15,283 nt of DNA, taken from the NCBI GenBank assembly GCA_028687415.1, contig JAQUAC010000020.1, positions 1-15,283 of the forward strand, in the 5' to 3' direction. The notes below the pieces were generated by a model that saw only the letters and a program-made list of their open reading frames with translations, ran no database searches and was not told the origin of the DNA. This stretch comes from Acidocella sp. (lineage in GTDB: Bacteria > Pseudomonadota > Alphaproteobacteria > Acetobacterales > Acetobacteraceae). Shown one piece after another: positions 1 through 8,800 of the stretch. The first letter of the stretch is position 1. Every line of letters begins with the position of its first letter. A program made the translations under genes and the position numbers.

Positions 1-316
1 GCATGGAGGGGGCGAAGCGCGAGCGCTTGTCCAGCAGGTTCTGGAAAGAGCCGCAGGCCTCAATGGCGAAGATATCCACGAACGGGTCGCGCTCCGTTCC
101 GCCAAAACAGAGCCACAGCCCATCGGGGATGGTACGTAGCCGGTTGGAGCCGGGGAGTTTCAGGAAAGGCTGATCCAGATCGTCCACCCGCCCTGGGCGT
201 GCTCGCATCCAGGCCCCTCGCGCCCCCATGTCGCGGTCCGCCAGACCCGGCGGGTGCTGCGGCCAGCTGCGCAGCTTTTGGCGGACAAGGGCATCGAGTG
301 TGGTGGGTGTAGCCAT
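1..316 (-). CDS. Unrecognised protein, N-terminal part (runs off the window)
   Basis: The reverse strand is open without a stop from an ATG at 316 to the window edge, giving the first 105 residues of a longer protein that begins MATPTTLDALVRQKL. The reading frame is preceded by a good ribosome binding site (AGGGA, about 8 bases before the ATG). Visible sequence is rich in Arg, Pro and Asp. It contains a stretch DGLWLCFGGTERDPFVDIFA followed by ACGSFQNLLDKRSRF, which looks like a folded cytosolic domain with no signal peptide or membrane segment. I do not recognise the family and assign no function. It is transcribed away from the efflux operon, with 415 bases between the two starts. Confidence is for a real gene, not for a function. 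Confidence 0.7.
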   Translation of the reverse strand, partial: MATPTTLDALVRQKLRSWPQHPPGLADRDMGARGAWMRARPGRVDDLDQPFLKLPGSNRLRTIPDGLWLCFGGTERDPFVDIFAIEACGSFQNLLDKRSRFAPSM

Positions 317-360
317 ATAAAATATCCCTGCATTCTCGTGGTTAACACAACCTTAACGGG

Positions 361-389
361 AATACTGACCAAAAGCGACTCGGATGCAA
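361..389 (-). promoter_or_regulatory. Candidate sigma-70-type promoter for the left-edge gene
   Basis: Read on the minus strand, TTGCAT (389-384) and AGTATT (366-361) are separated by 17 bases, about 45 bases upstream of the ATG at 316. A dyad GTTAA-N7-TTAAC at 341-357 lies just downstream, about where transcription would begin, and could be an operator. The match is moderate and was found by eye only. Confidence 0.3.
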
Positions 390-627
390 GAAAATTTTTT
401 CACGAAACCGTTGCTTTGTTTTATTAGGATTTTTTCGTAATCAAATGATAATTAAGCATATATTTTACAAACAGATAAGGTGCCGCATCTCCGCCAAGCG
501 GCGAGCGGGTTACCTTGATTTGCCGGCTGTCCATATACCTTTGGTTGTGCCGTCGTCGAGAGGCCGGGTACTGGCCGGTTCCGCTGGCGCGATCTCTCGG
601 ATTTGCCGCTATCTGCCTGAAATATCG

Positions 628-654
628 GCATTTCAAAATGCGGCTTCTGCCGCA
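628..654. repeat. Two overlapping palindromes upstream of the efflux operon
   Basis: GCATTT-CA-AAATGC (628-641) is a perfect 6-base inverted repeat. It overlaps a second one, TGCGGC-TTCT-GCCGCA (639-654), which is a perfect 6-base stem with a 4-base loop. They lie 78 to 104 bases before the TTG start of the first efflux gene. No T-run follows on the plus strand, so a terminator for the operon is unlikely. An operator or a leader hairpin is possible, but nothing decides between these. Confidence 0.45.
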
Positions 655-720
655 AAAATGACATCTCGTAACGTATTGCCGCGCGAGAAAATTCAGATCA
701 TGCACGCATAACGATCATTG

Positions 721-734
721 AGGAGATACGCTTG
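721..734 (+). promoter_or_regulatory. Ribosome binding site that fixes a TTG start
   Basis: AGGAG at 721-725 stands 6 bases before TTG 732-734. No ATG or GTG in the frame fits better, and the membrane fusion protein begins sensibly here, with a short basic N-terminus before its membrane anchor. This supports TTG as the start codon. Confidence 0.7.
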
Positions 735-1682
735 GAGCCGTCCGTTCCGCAACGCAGCGCACGTCCGTTCATCGCGCTGGGTGCCATATTGAGCACCATC
801 GCGCTTGTTTTCGTCGGCTATTGGTGGATGAACAGGAACTTCGTCACTACTGACGACGCGGCGATAGATGGTCACATCTACACTATCGCGCCGCGCATCG
901 CCGGGCAGGTGGCACGCGTGGCGGTGGACGACAACCAGCATGTGGCGGCGGGGGATGTGCTGGTGGTGCTGGACGACCGTGATGAGCAGGTGGGTCTGCT
1001 GCGCGCCGAAGCCCAGCAGGCTCAGGCCCAAGCCCAACAGGCAGAGGCTCAGGCGGAGGCGGAGGCGTCGTCCGCCATGCTCACCCAGGCGCAGCGCGAT
1101 TATGACCGCTTCATCACCATCAACCCGCATGCCATCACGCAGCAGCAGGTGGATGGGGTGACCGCCGCCATTCTCTCGGCAAAAGCCAAATTTGCCGCTG
1201 CCCAATCCGCCATTGTGGCGGCACGGGCAGCGCAGGCCGATGCCGAGGCCGCAGTGGCTAATGCACGGCTGCAACTCTCCTACACAATCATCACCGCCCC
1301 GGCCGCCGGACATGTGGCGATGAAGACCGTGCAGACCGGCAATGTCGTGGCTCCCGGATCTTCACTCATGGCGCTGGTGGACGATCACGTCTGGGTCACC
1401 GCCAATTACAAGGAAACCCAGCTCCCCGGCATCCACCCTGGCGAGGCCGCCACCATAGCGGTGGACGGCGTGCCGGGCGTCACCTTCAAGGCGCGGGTGG
1501 ACAGCATCCAGTACGGCACGGGGGCGGTGTTCTCACTGCTGCCGGCGCAGAACGCCACCGGTAATTATGTGAAGATCATCCAGCGCGTGCCGGTGAAGCT
1601 GGTGTTCGACGACCCGCGCGTCAGCAAATACATGCTCGGTCAGGGCATGTCCGTGGAGCCTTCGATCAGGATCGGGAAGTGA
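732..1682 (+). CDS. EmrA/HlyD-type membrane fusion protein of an efflux pump
   Basis: This is the periplasmic adaptor of a tripartite efflux pump. It is anchored in the inner membrane and should link the DHA2 transporter encoded next to the outer-membrane channel encoded third. The 316 residues show a short N-terminus with a single membrane segment at about 12-31. A first half-lipoyl segment follows (APRIAGQVARVAVDDNQHV, about 53-71), then an Ala/Gln/Glu-rich coiled-coil hairpin at about 90-180. The second half-lipoyl segment (ITAPAAGHVAMKTVQTGNVV) leads into a beta-barrel domain containing VTANYKETQL. Length and order are normal for EmrA. The start is TTG 732, fixed by AGGAG. The stop overlaps the next start by four bases (GTGA at 1679-1682), so the two are translationally coupled. 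Family is certain; substrates cannot be read from the sequence. Confidence 0.93.
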   Translation: MEPSVPQRSARPFIALGAILSTIALVFVGYWWMNRNFVTTDDAAIDGHIYTIAPRIAGQVARVAVDDNQHVAAGDVLVVLDDRDEQVGLLRAEAQQAQAQAQQAEAQAEAEASSAMLTQAQRDYDRFITINPHAITQQQVDGVTAAILSAKAKFAAAQSAIVAARAAQADAEAAVANARLQLSYTIITAPAAGHVAMKTVQTGNVVAPGSSLMALVDDHVWVTANYKETQLPGIHPGEAATIAVDGVPGVTFKARVDSIQYGTGAVFSLLPAQNATGNYVKIIQRVPVKLVFDDPRVSKYMLGQGMSVEPSIRIGK

Positions 1683-3087
1683 CCACGGAGCTTCCCCGCT
1701 CCCCAACCGGGCCATTCAACCCGTGGATGGTGGCGGTGATGATCTCGCTCGCCCCGTTCATGGAGGTGTTGGACACCACCATCGCCAATGTCTCGCTCAC
1801 CCATATCGCCGGGTCGCTTGGTGCCGGGCAGGAAGAAAGCACCTGGGTGCTCACCTCCTATCTGGTGAGCAACAGCATCATCCTGCCCATCAGCGGCTGG
1901 CTGGCCAACGTGCTGGGGCGCAAACGCTTTTATCAGATCTGCACGGTGCTGTTCACCGCCAGCTCCGTGCTTTGCGCCACGGCCACCTCGCTGGACGCGC
2001 TCATCGTCGCCCGCGTGCTGCAAGGGTTGGGGGGAGGGGGGCTGGCGCCGGCGGCGCAATCCATGCTGGCCGACAGCTTCCCGCCGGAAAAACGCCCGCA
2101 GGTCTTCGCCTTGTTCGGCTTCACCATCGTGGTCGCCCCTGCCACCGGCCCCATTCTCGGCGGCTGGCTGACCGATGCGCTCTCCTGGCACTGGATATTC
2201 CTCATCAACCTGCCGGTGGGGCTGCTGGCTTTCACCCTGGTCGCCATTTTCGTCAGCGAGCCGGCGGCGCTGGTGCGCGAGCGCGCCGCCCTGCTCGCGC
2301 GGGGGCTGAAGCTCGACTATTTCGGCCTCTTCCTCGTCACTGTGGGTTTTGGCTCCATGCAAATATTCCTCGACAAGTTCGAGCTGGATGACGGCTTCTC
2401 CTCAAGCTGCGTAATTTCGCCATTTGCTCGGTGGTGATGTTTTTCGTCGGCTTTGTGTTCCTCTCTTCCACCCAGCTGCTGCCGCAAATGGCGCAGACCC
2501 TGCTGGGGTATACCTCCACCACCTCCGGCTTCGCCCTGGCCTTGGGCGGTATGGCCACGATCATGTTCATGCCCATTTCCGGCTTCATCACCGGGCGTTA
2601 CGTGCAGCCGCGCATCCTCATGGCTCTGGCGCTGGTGGAGATGGGAGCGGCATTGCTCTCAGATTCGCTGTTCCCGCCGGATATCAGCTTCACCGGCCTT
2701 TCCTGGGCGCGGATCATGCAGGTTATCGCCATGCCGTTCATTTTTATCCCCGTCTCGGCGGCCTCTTATGTAGGCATGCCCGCGCAGAGCAGCGGCGAGG
2801 CGGCGGCCCTGTTCAACCAGATGCGCAATATCGGCAGCAGCATCGGGGTGTCCTTTGTCACCACCATGCTTGCCTGGCGCACGCAATTCCATCATGCAAG
2901 ATTGGCGGAAACGATTACGCCGTATGGCAGCCTGCACGGATTGTCCGTGGCGCAGATTGCGCCCCTGGTGCAACAACAGGCGAGCTTTGACAGCTATCTT
3001 GACGTGTTCCGGATCATTGGGATTGTAACCCTGGTGATTTGGCCCATCGTGCTATTTTTAAAGACACCGCCCCGCCAGGCGGCATAA
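1679..3087 (+). pseudogene. DHA2-family (EmrB-like) MFS drug transporter, broken by internal deletion
   Basis: This gene encodes the inner-membrane proton-driven transporter of the pump, but in two frames. The first frame (GTG 1679 to TGA 2437) gives residues up to KFELDDGFSS, then a short out-of-frame tail. The correct frame resumes at about 2401 as LKLRNFAICSVVMFFVGF and runs to TAA 3087. Family signatures are intact on both sides: LDTTIANVSL, the loop 2-3 motif GWLANVLGRKR, and the GPILGGWL antiporter motif before SWHWIFLINLPVG. Intact EmrB-type proteins carry an extra membrane segment and loop between the conserved ELDDWF-like and DLRLLRNRNFA-like stretches. Here they are nearly abutted, so about 40-50 codons appear lost (a length equal to 1 modulo 3). 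GTG 2431, GTG 2434 and ATG 2437 overlap the stop, so the C-terminal half might be re-initiated. It is called a pseudogene because the topology would be disturbed; an assembly error is the main alternative. Confidence 0.8.
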
Positions 3088-3104
3088 GGGAGTTGCCTCA
3101 CGTG
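3086..3104 (+). promoter_or_regulatory. Ribosome binding site that fixes a GTG start
   Basis: AAGGGAG (3086-3092), overlapping the transporter stop, stands 9 bases before GTG 3102. This places the lipoprotein signal peptide at the N-terminus. The in-frame ATG at 3039 lies inside the transporter gene and would add 21 unrelated residues before the signal. Confidence 0.7.
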
Positions 3105-4688
3105 TTTTTCGCCCGCCCGTTCCGTTTGAACCTGCTCGGCACCGTCTCCCTGTCGCTGGGTCTGGCCGCATCTCTTGCCGGCTGCACGGTGGGGCCCGAC
3201 TTCCATGAGCCGCATGCCGCCGTGCCGGGTGGCTTCACCAGCCAGGCGCCGGATGCCAACCCGTATGTCTCGGGCGACGCGGTGGACCCGCAATGGTGGA
3301 ACAGCTTCAACGACCCCGAGCTGACCAAGCTGGAAGCCGAGGCGGTGAAACAGAATCTTGATCTGCAGATCGCCACGCAGCGCCTGCTGGAGGCCGAGGG
3401 TGAGGCGCAGGTGCAGGGCGCGGTGCTCTACCCGAATCTTAATGGCGGCGGCTCTTACACGCGTGAAGGCCCCAGTGAGAAGGGGCCGTTCGGTCTCTTT
3501 AGCAGCGCTGTCTCGAGCTATACCAATGCTGGCAACACTGCCAGCGGGCAGAGCGGCAGCGTCGGCGGCGGCGCGCTTGTCATCCCCGCCAACGCGTTCG
3601 ACCTCTACCAATACGGGCTGCAAACTCAGTACGACCTCGATCTGTTCGGCAAGAATCGGCGTTTGGTGGAAGAAGCCATCGCCCAGGCCCGTTCCTCTGA
3701 GGAAGCCCGCCGCGCCGCACTGCTGAATGTCGAGGCGCAGGTGGCCAGCAACTACATCCAACTGCGCGGAACCCAGGCCGTGCTCATCATCACGCAGAAG
3801 AACCTCGACACCGCCAATCAGCTCGTTAACCTCACAGTCCAGCGCCAGCAGGCGGGGCTGACCACCCAGCTGGACGTCGCCAACGCCCGCTCCGCCGCCG
3901 CCGCCATTGCCGCACAAATCCCCACGCTCATTGCCCAGCGGGACGCGATCATCGGCCAGATCGGTCTGCTGCTGGGGCAGACGCCCGAAGGCCTGCCGCA
4001 GGAGCTGGTAACAGCAGCCCCCGAGCCGCTCACCCCGCCCACCGTGCCGGTGGGGCTGCCCTCGCAGCTGGTGCAGCGCCGGCCGGACGTGCGCGAGGCA
4101 GTGCAGAGCTTGCACGCCGCCACCGCCGGCGTTGGTGTCGCCGTGGCCCAGTTCTTCCCCGATTTCACGATTTCGGCCTCGGCCTCGCTGCAATCGCTGC
4201 AGCTAAAGGACCTTAACGAGTGGAAGGCGCTGACCTACGCTATTGGCCCCAGCGTCACGGTGCCAATCTTCGAAGGCGGCTCACTGCGCGGCCAGTTGCA
4301 TCTGCGTAAGGCGCAGCAGCGCGAGGCGGCGATCAGCTTTGCCAAAACCGTGCTGGTGGCCTTCACCCAGGTGAATACGGCGCTGACGACCTATGAGCAG
4401 GAACACGCCACGCTGCAGCAGCTGAATATTGACGTGGAGCAGAGCCACATCGCGCTCGGCTTGGCAGAGGAGCAGTACACCCAGGGCCTCTCCGACTACC
4501 TGACCGTGCTCAACGCCCAGCAATCCTACCTCAATGCTCAGCAGAACCAGGCGCAATCCATGGAACGCCTGGGCACGGATCTGGTCACGCTGTATCAGGC
4601 GCTGGGCGGTGGCTGGGAGGGGATGTACCCGGCGGCGGCTGACGGGGTTAAGCCGCCCCTGGTGATGCGGTTGACCAGCCCGTTTTAG
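3102..4688 (+). CDS. Outer-membrane efflux lipoprotein, NodT/OprM family
   Basis: This is the trimeric outer-membrane channel that completes the efflux pump. From GTG 3102 it has 528 residues, normal for the family. The N-terminus is a lipoprotein signal: basic FARPFR, a hydrophobic stretch, then the lipobox LAGC with Cys28 as the predicted lipidated residue. The mature protein begins CTVGPDFHEP, the usual start of this family, followed by WWNSFNDPELTKL. Two outer-membrane efflux repeats follow. Features include LYQYGLQTQYDLDLFGKNR, a long helix over YIQLRGTQ, the RRPDVREA motif at the start of the second repeat, and GPSVTVPIFEGG. The C-terminus SYLNAQQNQAQ ... LVTLYQALGGGW is also typical. 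It starts 14 bases after the transporter stop, so it is the third gene of the operon. The sequence is intact, unlike the transporter before it. Confidence 0.93.
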   Translation: MFFARPFRLNLLGTVSLSLGLAASLAGCTVGPDFHEPHAAVPGGFTSQAPDANPYVSGDAVDPQWWNSFNDPELTKLEAEAVKQNLDLQIATQRLLEAEGEAQVQGAVLYPNLNGGGSYTREGPSEKGPFGLFSSAVSSYTNAGNTASGQSGSVGGGALVIPANAFDLYQYGLQTQYDLDLFGKNRRLVEEAIAQARSSEEARRAALLNVEAQVASNYIQLRGTQAVLIITQKNLDTANQLVNLTVQRQQAGLTTQLDVANARSAAAAIAAQIPTLIAQRDAIIGQIGLLLGQTPEGLPQELVTAAPEPLTPPTVPVGLPSQLVQRRPDVREAVQSLHAATAGVGVAVAQFFPDFTISASASLQSLQLKDLNEWKALTYAIGPSVTVPIFEGGSLRGQLHLRKAQQREAAISFAKTVLVAFTQVNTALTTYEQEHATLQQLNIDVEQSHIALGLAEEQYTQGLSDYLTVLNAQQSYLNAQQNQAQSMERLGTDLVTLYQALGGGWEGMYPAAADGVKPPLVMRLTSPF

Positions 4689-4746
4689 AGGAGTGTATTT
4701 ATTGGGGTAAGTGTAGCTGGCTGCCGTGGATCTGTTGCGGAGCAAA

Positions 4747-5709
4747 ATGCCGATGCCAAAGATTGTTTTGTGGGCAGTCCTTTTCCTAACGACAATGCTG
4801 CCCGCCGCCATCGCGGCGCCGCAGGATATGGTGCAACCAATCGGCGATATTGGCTTGCTCGCACCACCTGATCCTCCAGGGCCGGGAGGACCAAAGTTTT
4901 ATAGTGAGACCGGCCCCAAGCCTAATTGGAACATCGCGCAATGGAATATTCCTGGCGGGGCTTTATCACCATTTCAAAAAAATGTTTCTGGCGATACCAC
5001 CACATATACTGCTTCCGCCTCCGAGGCGCGGCTCAAGATTATCCGGCATGGTAATGACGTGCAGGTGGATCTGGCGCAGGATGGTACTGTCCTTCCCTGT
5101 GAAACGGCCGCCGGCCGGCCGCGCGAATCCGACTTTCTGTTGAGTCCCAATGGGCAGCATGCGAATTTTCCAGGGGTGCCCGGGCTTACAATTCAGGGGG
5201 ATGCCAAAATGCCGCTGTCGCGGCTTTCTAGCGTGGTGTTTGAGGCCGGCCTGTCTGTAACGGAAGGGATTACCCAGCAACGCAAGGGCTGCCCGGTGGA
5301 CCAGGGCTCGGCATTGCTGGGGGTTATTCTAACCAATTTTACTAAGTCACACGCCCAGACCATGTTTTATCAGCTCAATTTCGACCAGCTTTGTGGAATC
5401 CAGCCACAGGCGCGCGACAAACTCTGCCATGCGGTGCATGACAAGCCACTTTATTTCTTCAGGACAAACCCGTTTGGCGTGGCGGATTTTCTACCCTTGT
5501 TGGGCATGTCCTTTGTCCATAGCCAAGAACAGCGCCAGCTTGATCTGGACATACTCCCGCGCTTGCGGATCATCGTGCAAAACGGGCCAGTGGGAATGGA
5601 CCGGGACCTATCGCACTGGACCGTGACGGGGCTTTATGTTGGTCAGGCGATTTGGGGGGATGTCACATTGGCAAGCCAGTGGCGGAACATACATCTTTTG
5701 GTTGAGTGA
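4747..5709 (+). CDS. Secreted protein of unknown function, four cysteines
   Basis: The protein has about 320 residues and begins with a clear Sec signal peptide: MPMPK, a hydrophobic core (IVLWAVLFLTTML), and likely cleavage after Ala23 or Ala24. ATG 4747 or ATG 4753 is preferred over GTG 4726, because GGAG at 4739-4742 lies just before them. A Pro/Gly-rich linker (LLAPPDPPGPGGPK) leads into a probably beta-rich domain ending SHWTVTGLYVGQAIWGDVTL ... WRNIHLLVE. Cys118, Cys182, Cys216 and Cys227 could form two periplasmic disulfides. I do not recognise the family. The pattern of short alternating strands would suit a carbohydrate-binding or lectin-like sandwich, but that is a guess. It follows the efflux operon by 58 bases, yet its base composition resembles the glycan genes downstream. 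A hairpin follows its stop. Confidence 0.8.
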   Translation: MPMPKIVLWAVLFLTTMLPAAIAAPQDMVQPIGDIGLLAPPDPPGPGGPKFYSETGPKPNWNIAQWNIPGGALSPFQKNVSGDTTTYTASASEARLKIIRHGNDVQVDLAQDGTVLPCETAAGRPRESDFLLSPNGQHANFPGVPGLTIQGDAKMPLSRLSSVVFEAGLSVTEGITQQRKGCPVDQGSALLGVILTNFTKSHAQTMFYQLNFDQLCGIQPQARDKLCHAVHDKPLYFFRTNPFGVADFLPLLGMSFVHSQEQRQLDLDILPRLRIIVQNGPVGMDRDLSHWTVTGLYVGQAIWGDVTLASQWRNIHLLVE

Positions 5710-5718
5710 AAACAAACG

Positions 5719-5739
5719 ACAAGTGGGCTTGCCCCTTGT
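5719..5739 (+). terminator. Terminator-like hairpin after the secreted-protein gene
   Basis: ACAAG-T-GGG pairs with CCC-CTTGT around a 4-base loop, with one bulged T, ten bases after the TGA stop. The following ATTGGTTTTAAAT is T-rich but interrupted, so this is a weak intrinsic terminator at best. Confidence 0.4.
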
Positions 5740-5874
5740 ATTGGTTTTAAATACTATTTGTTGCATGGTCGATGTACCTAAGTCGAGCACTCCATCAGGA
5801 CACACAAAACTAATGCTTCAATGTCCTTGTCTTTGTGCTGAGTGTAAAATTTCTGTTGAGCAAGGCAAAGCGAA

Positions 5875-8800
5875 ATGCGGCATCTGATAGGGCTTGGTTT
5901 CCGTTGCGACGTTGCGTTTCAGCTCCGTATGCATGCAGAGGAAAACGTAGCGCATTTCTTTGACTGGTTGGCAACGCCGGTTGAGGGGGTGATTAAGATT
6001 ATCGACGCTGATTTCGATGTGTTTCACCCCGACCATCTGGTCCTAAACACGCGCCACAAGCCAAATTGCGTTGAAGATTTGATGACAGGGGTGAAGTTCC
6101 ACCATCAATTCCCGTTGTTTAATGGGCATATGCAGCCTGATTTCCTGCTGTACTATGAGACGTTCATCAAGAAGTTCCGGTATCTGGCGGAGCGCTTCCG
6201 CCTATATATAGAAACCAAACCAGTGACGCTGGTGCGCCAGGGCATAACCCGTGAGCAGGCGCTGCGGCTTGAAGAAGTGGTTCTGCGGCGCTTCCCCCAG
6301 GCTGATGTGAAATTCTTATATGTTGTGGATAGCGGCGAGGAATTCACCACCCCGCTGGGGCATGCCCGTTTGCTGAAGAATGATCATTCCAGCCTGGGAG
6401 ACCCAGCTGAGTGGGCGCGGGTGTTGGGCGAAGAGGGGCTTATCGGCGTACCATACCGGCACGGCACAGTGGAAATTCTGGGTGCTGCGCATGATGACCA
6501 CAATCTTTCAACCGACAACCGTTTCACGGACAAGCAACTGCTAGCCGCCATTGCGGCGAACCCGCAAAGTGTAACGCTGCCGCTGGAGTTGGCTAATTGG
6601 TATGCCTTGCGCGGGCAGTTGGCTCAGGCCGAGGAATGGGCCGTGAGTGCCCTGGCCCGGGCGCCAAGTAATCCGGCGGCACTGTTTCAGGCGACTTCAG
6701 CGCAATGGAGGCTGGGCCGAATTTCAGTGAATGAAGCTGCCGAAACGCTTTGCACGCTAGCCAATACCCCCAAGGCGCTCCCGAGCTGGTTGGTAGAGGC
6801 AGCCACTGTGCTGCACAAAGCCGGACAGACCGAAAAAGCGCTGGCCTATGTCAATCAGGCGATCATGCGGAGTCCACTCGATCAGCGTGGCTATCTGCAA
6901 AAAGCTATGATCCTGAACAGCAAGCGAGACATAAAGCCTCTGGGGCTGGCTCTAGAGAGTGCGATGCGGCTGGGCAATGTCTCGCCGATGTATCAGCATA
7001 TCTATGCCACTGTGCTGGAGCACCGGGGAGAGTTTGAGGCGGCGGCTGAGATGGAGCAGAAATCTGTGCAGAGGGATGGCAGATTTTTTCCGTCACGCTT
7101 CACCCTGGCAGGGCTGCTCATGCGCCTTGGCCGTTATGAGGAAGCGTTGGAGCAATGTGAAGCAGCCGAACCTGTGGCGGGTGCAAGTCGGCAGGCCGTG
7201 GAGCGGCGCATGGCTGAGATCAAGGCCATGCTGGCAGAGCAGATGCCTTCACTGCCAAGCAATGACAGTGCTGAGGTCGTCAAACTGGTCATATGGGATC
7301 TTGATGAAACCTTTTGGGAGGGAACGCTGACTGAAGGCGGGATCACCCCGATTCAGAAGAATATTGAGCTCATCAAGGCACTCTCAAGGCGCGGCATTAT
7401 AAATTCAATCTGCTCAAAGAATGATTTTGCGGCGGCCCGGAAGAAGCTGGAAGAACTGGATATATGGGAACATTTTGTTTTTCCCCGGATCGAGTTCGCG
7501 CCGAAGGGCGCGCTGGTTCGTGATATTATTGAAAGCATGCAACTGCGTGCGCCTTCAGTGCTGTTTGTTGATGACAATGTCATGAACCTGCGAGAGGCGC
7601 TGCATTACAGCCCGGAACTGCAAATCGCGGAACCAGTAATCCTTGATACGTTAGTGGAGGACCGGCGCTTCAAGGGCAACCCTGATGACAAGCTGGAGCG
7701 CTTGGCTCGTTACAAGGTTTTGGAGCAGAAGAAGAGCGACCACCAAAAGGCTGGTGGGGATAATCATGGATTTTTGCGCGGCAGCGGTGTCCGTATCAGC
7801 TTCCATTATGATGTCATGGAGCAGTTTCCGCGCATTCACGATCTGGTTAATCGTTCCAATCAGCTAAATTTCACCAAGAACCGCTGGCCGGAAGGTGAGG
7901 CTGAGGCGCGTGAGTTTGCGCAGAAGGAATTGTTTGGACACTTTGATAATGTCTCTGGATATATCAAAGTAGCCGACCGGTACGGGAATTATGGCATTTG
8001 CGGATTCTTTCTTGTGCAGCAGAAGCATGCGAAACATTTCGTGTTCTCTTGCCGGGCGATGAACATGGGGGTGGAACAGCTTGTGTGGCATAAGCTTGGG
8101 CAGCCAACGGTTAGAGTAACAGGTGAAGTCAGCTCTTCTTTGGGCAGCCTGCCGGACTGGATCACGGTTGTGGATGATGCCGATAGTGACATCGATAAAA
8201 ACAATGGCGCTACCAAACCATCTTTGTTCATTCGCGGCGCTTGTGATCTAAGCGTGGCCGCGCATTATTTGCGCCGGAATTTTGAGCTTACTGAGGAGTT
8301 TGCATACCCTTACAAGGGGTGGTTAATTCTTACTTCGGCCAGATCTCTTGCGATATATGATGATATCCACACGCCGCAAGTTCAGGCCTTTTTGGCCAAA
8401 ATTCCAGGTCTGCCCTCGGGATGTTTCAATTCGAAGCTTCATGAGTTGCGTGACGACGTCTATGTCTTGTCATTTTCTCTAGAAGCTTTGAATAATCTTT
8501 ATCGTTCTCGTTCTACGGGGTTGGTTTTACCGCTGAATTGCGGAGCAATTCCCGCGCGTAATTTCAGTGAGACAAGTTATGAGACCATAGCTGCAAAGCT
8601 AGGTCATGCGCCTGAGTTTTCACCTGAAGAATGGGCTTTTATGCAGGAAGAGTTTGAGTTTGTCGGCTTTCTGAACCCAGTTTTCCTGGCGCAGGATGTA
8701 ACGAGGATCTTTAAGAAACTGCACGGCAAGAGGGTAATCGTTGTGAAACGCAATACCATGGTTGGAGCAAGTAGCTGGACTTTATCCAACTTTGGAAAAA

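Larger units (their letters stand above)
317..731. other. Intergenic region between divergent genes
   Basis: These 415 bases separate the left-edge minus-strand gene from the efflux operon. The left half (about 360-480) is AT-rich and likely carries promoter elements. The right half contains palindromes (628-654) but no convincing -35/-10 pair for the efflux operon that I could fix by eye. Short open frames occur on both strands here (445-711 plus, 424-705 minus). They overlap each other, lack family resemblance and are not supported as genes. No repressor gene of TetR, MarR or LysR type lies in the window, although such regulators often flank efflux operons of this kind. Confidence 0.6.

Noticed and set aside
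445..711. Short open frames on both strands in the 317-731 intergenic region
   Set aside because: They overlap each other on opposite strands, lack convincing ribosome binding sites and resemble no family; the sequence looks regulatory.
2401..2440. Simple one-base frameshift in the transporter gene
   Set aside because: The two frames do not give a full-length family protein when joined; a membrane segment and loop are absent, so a larger deletion fits better.
3039..3101. Earlier ATG for the outer-membrane channel gene
   Set aside because: It would place 21 residues encoded inside the transporter gene before the lipoprotein signal; GTG 3102 has a strong ribosome binding site.
2994..4193. 399-codon open frame antisense to the outer-membrane channel gene
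   Set aside because: It is a GC-rich shadow; the plus-strand frame carries a full signal peptide and family motifs.
5636..5887. 83-codon frame between the secreted-protein gene and the FkbH gene
   Set aside because: It overlaps the 3' end of the secreted-protein gene and the start of the next gene in other frames and has no recognisable features beyond a few cysteines.
7297..7311. Asp-Leu-Asp-Glu-Thr in the HAD motif as a damaged active site
   Set aside because: Both catalytic aspartates (475 and 477) and the threonine are present; only the variable fourth position differs from the more common Asn.
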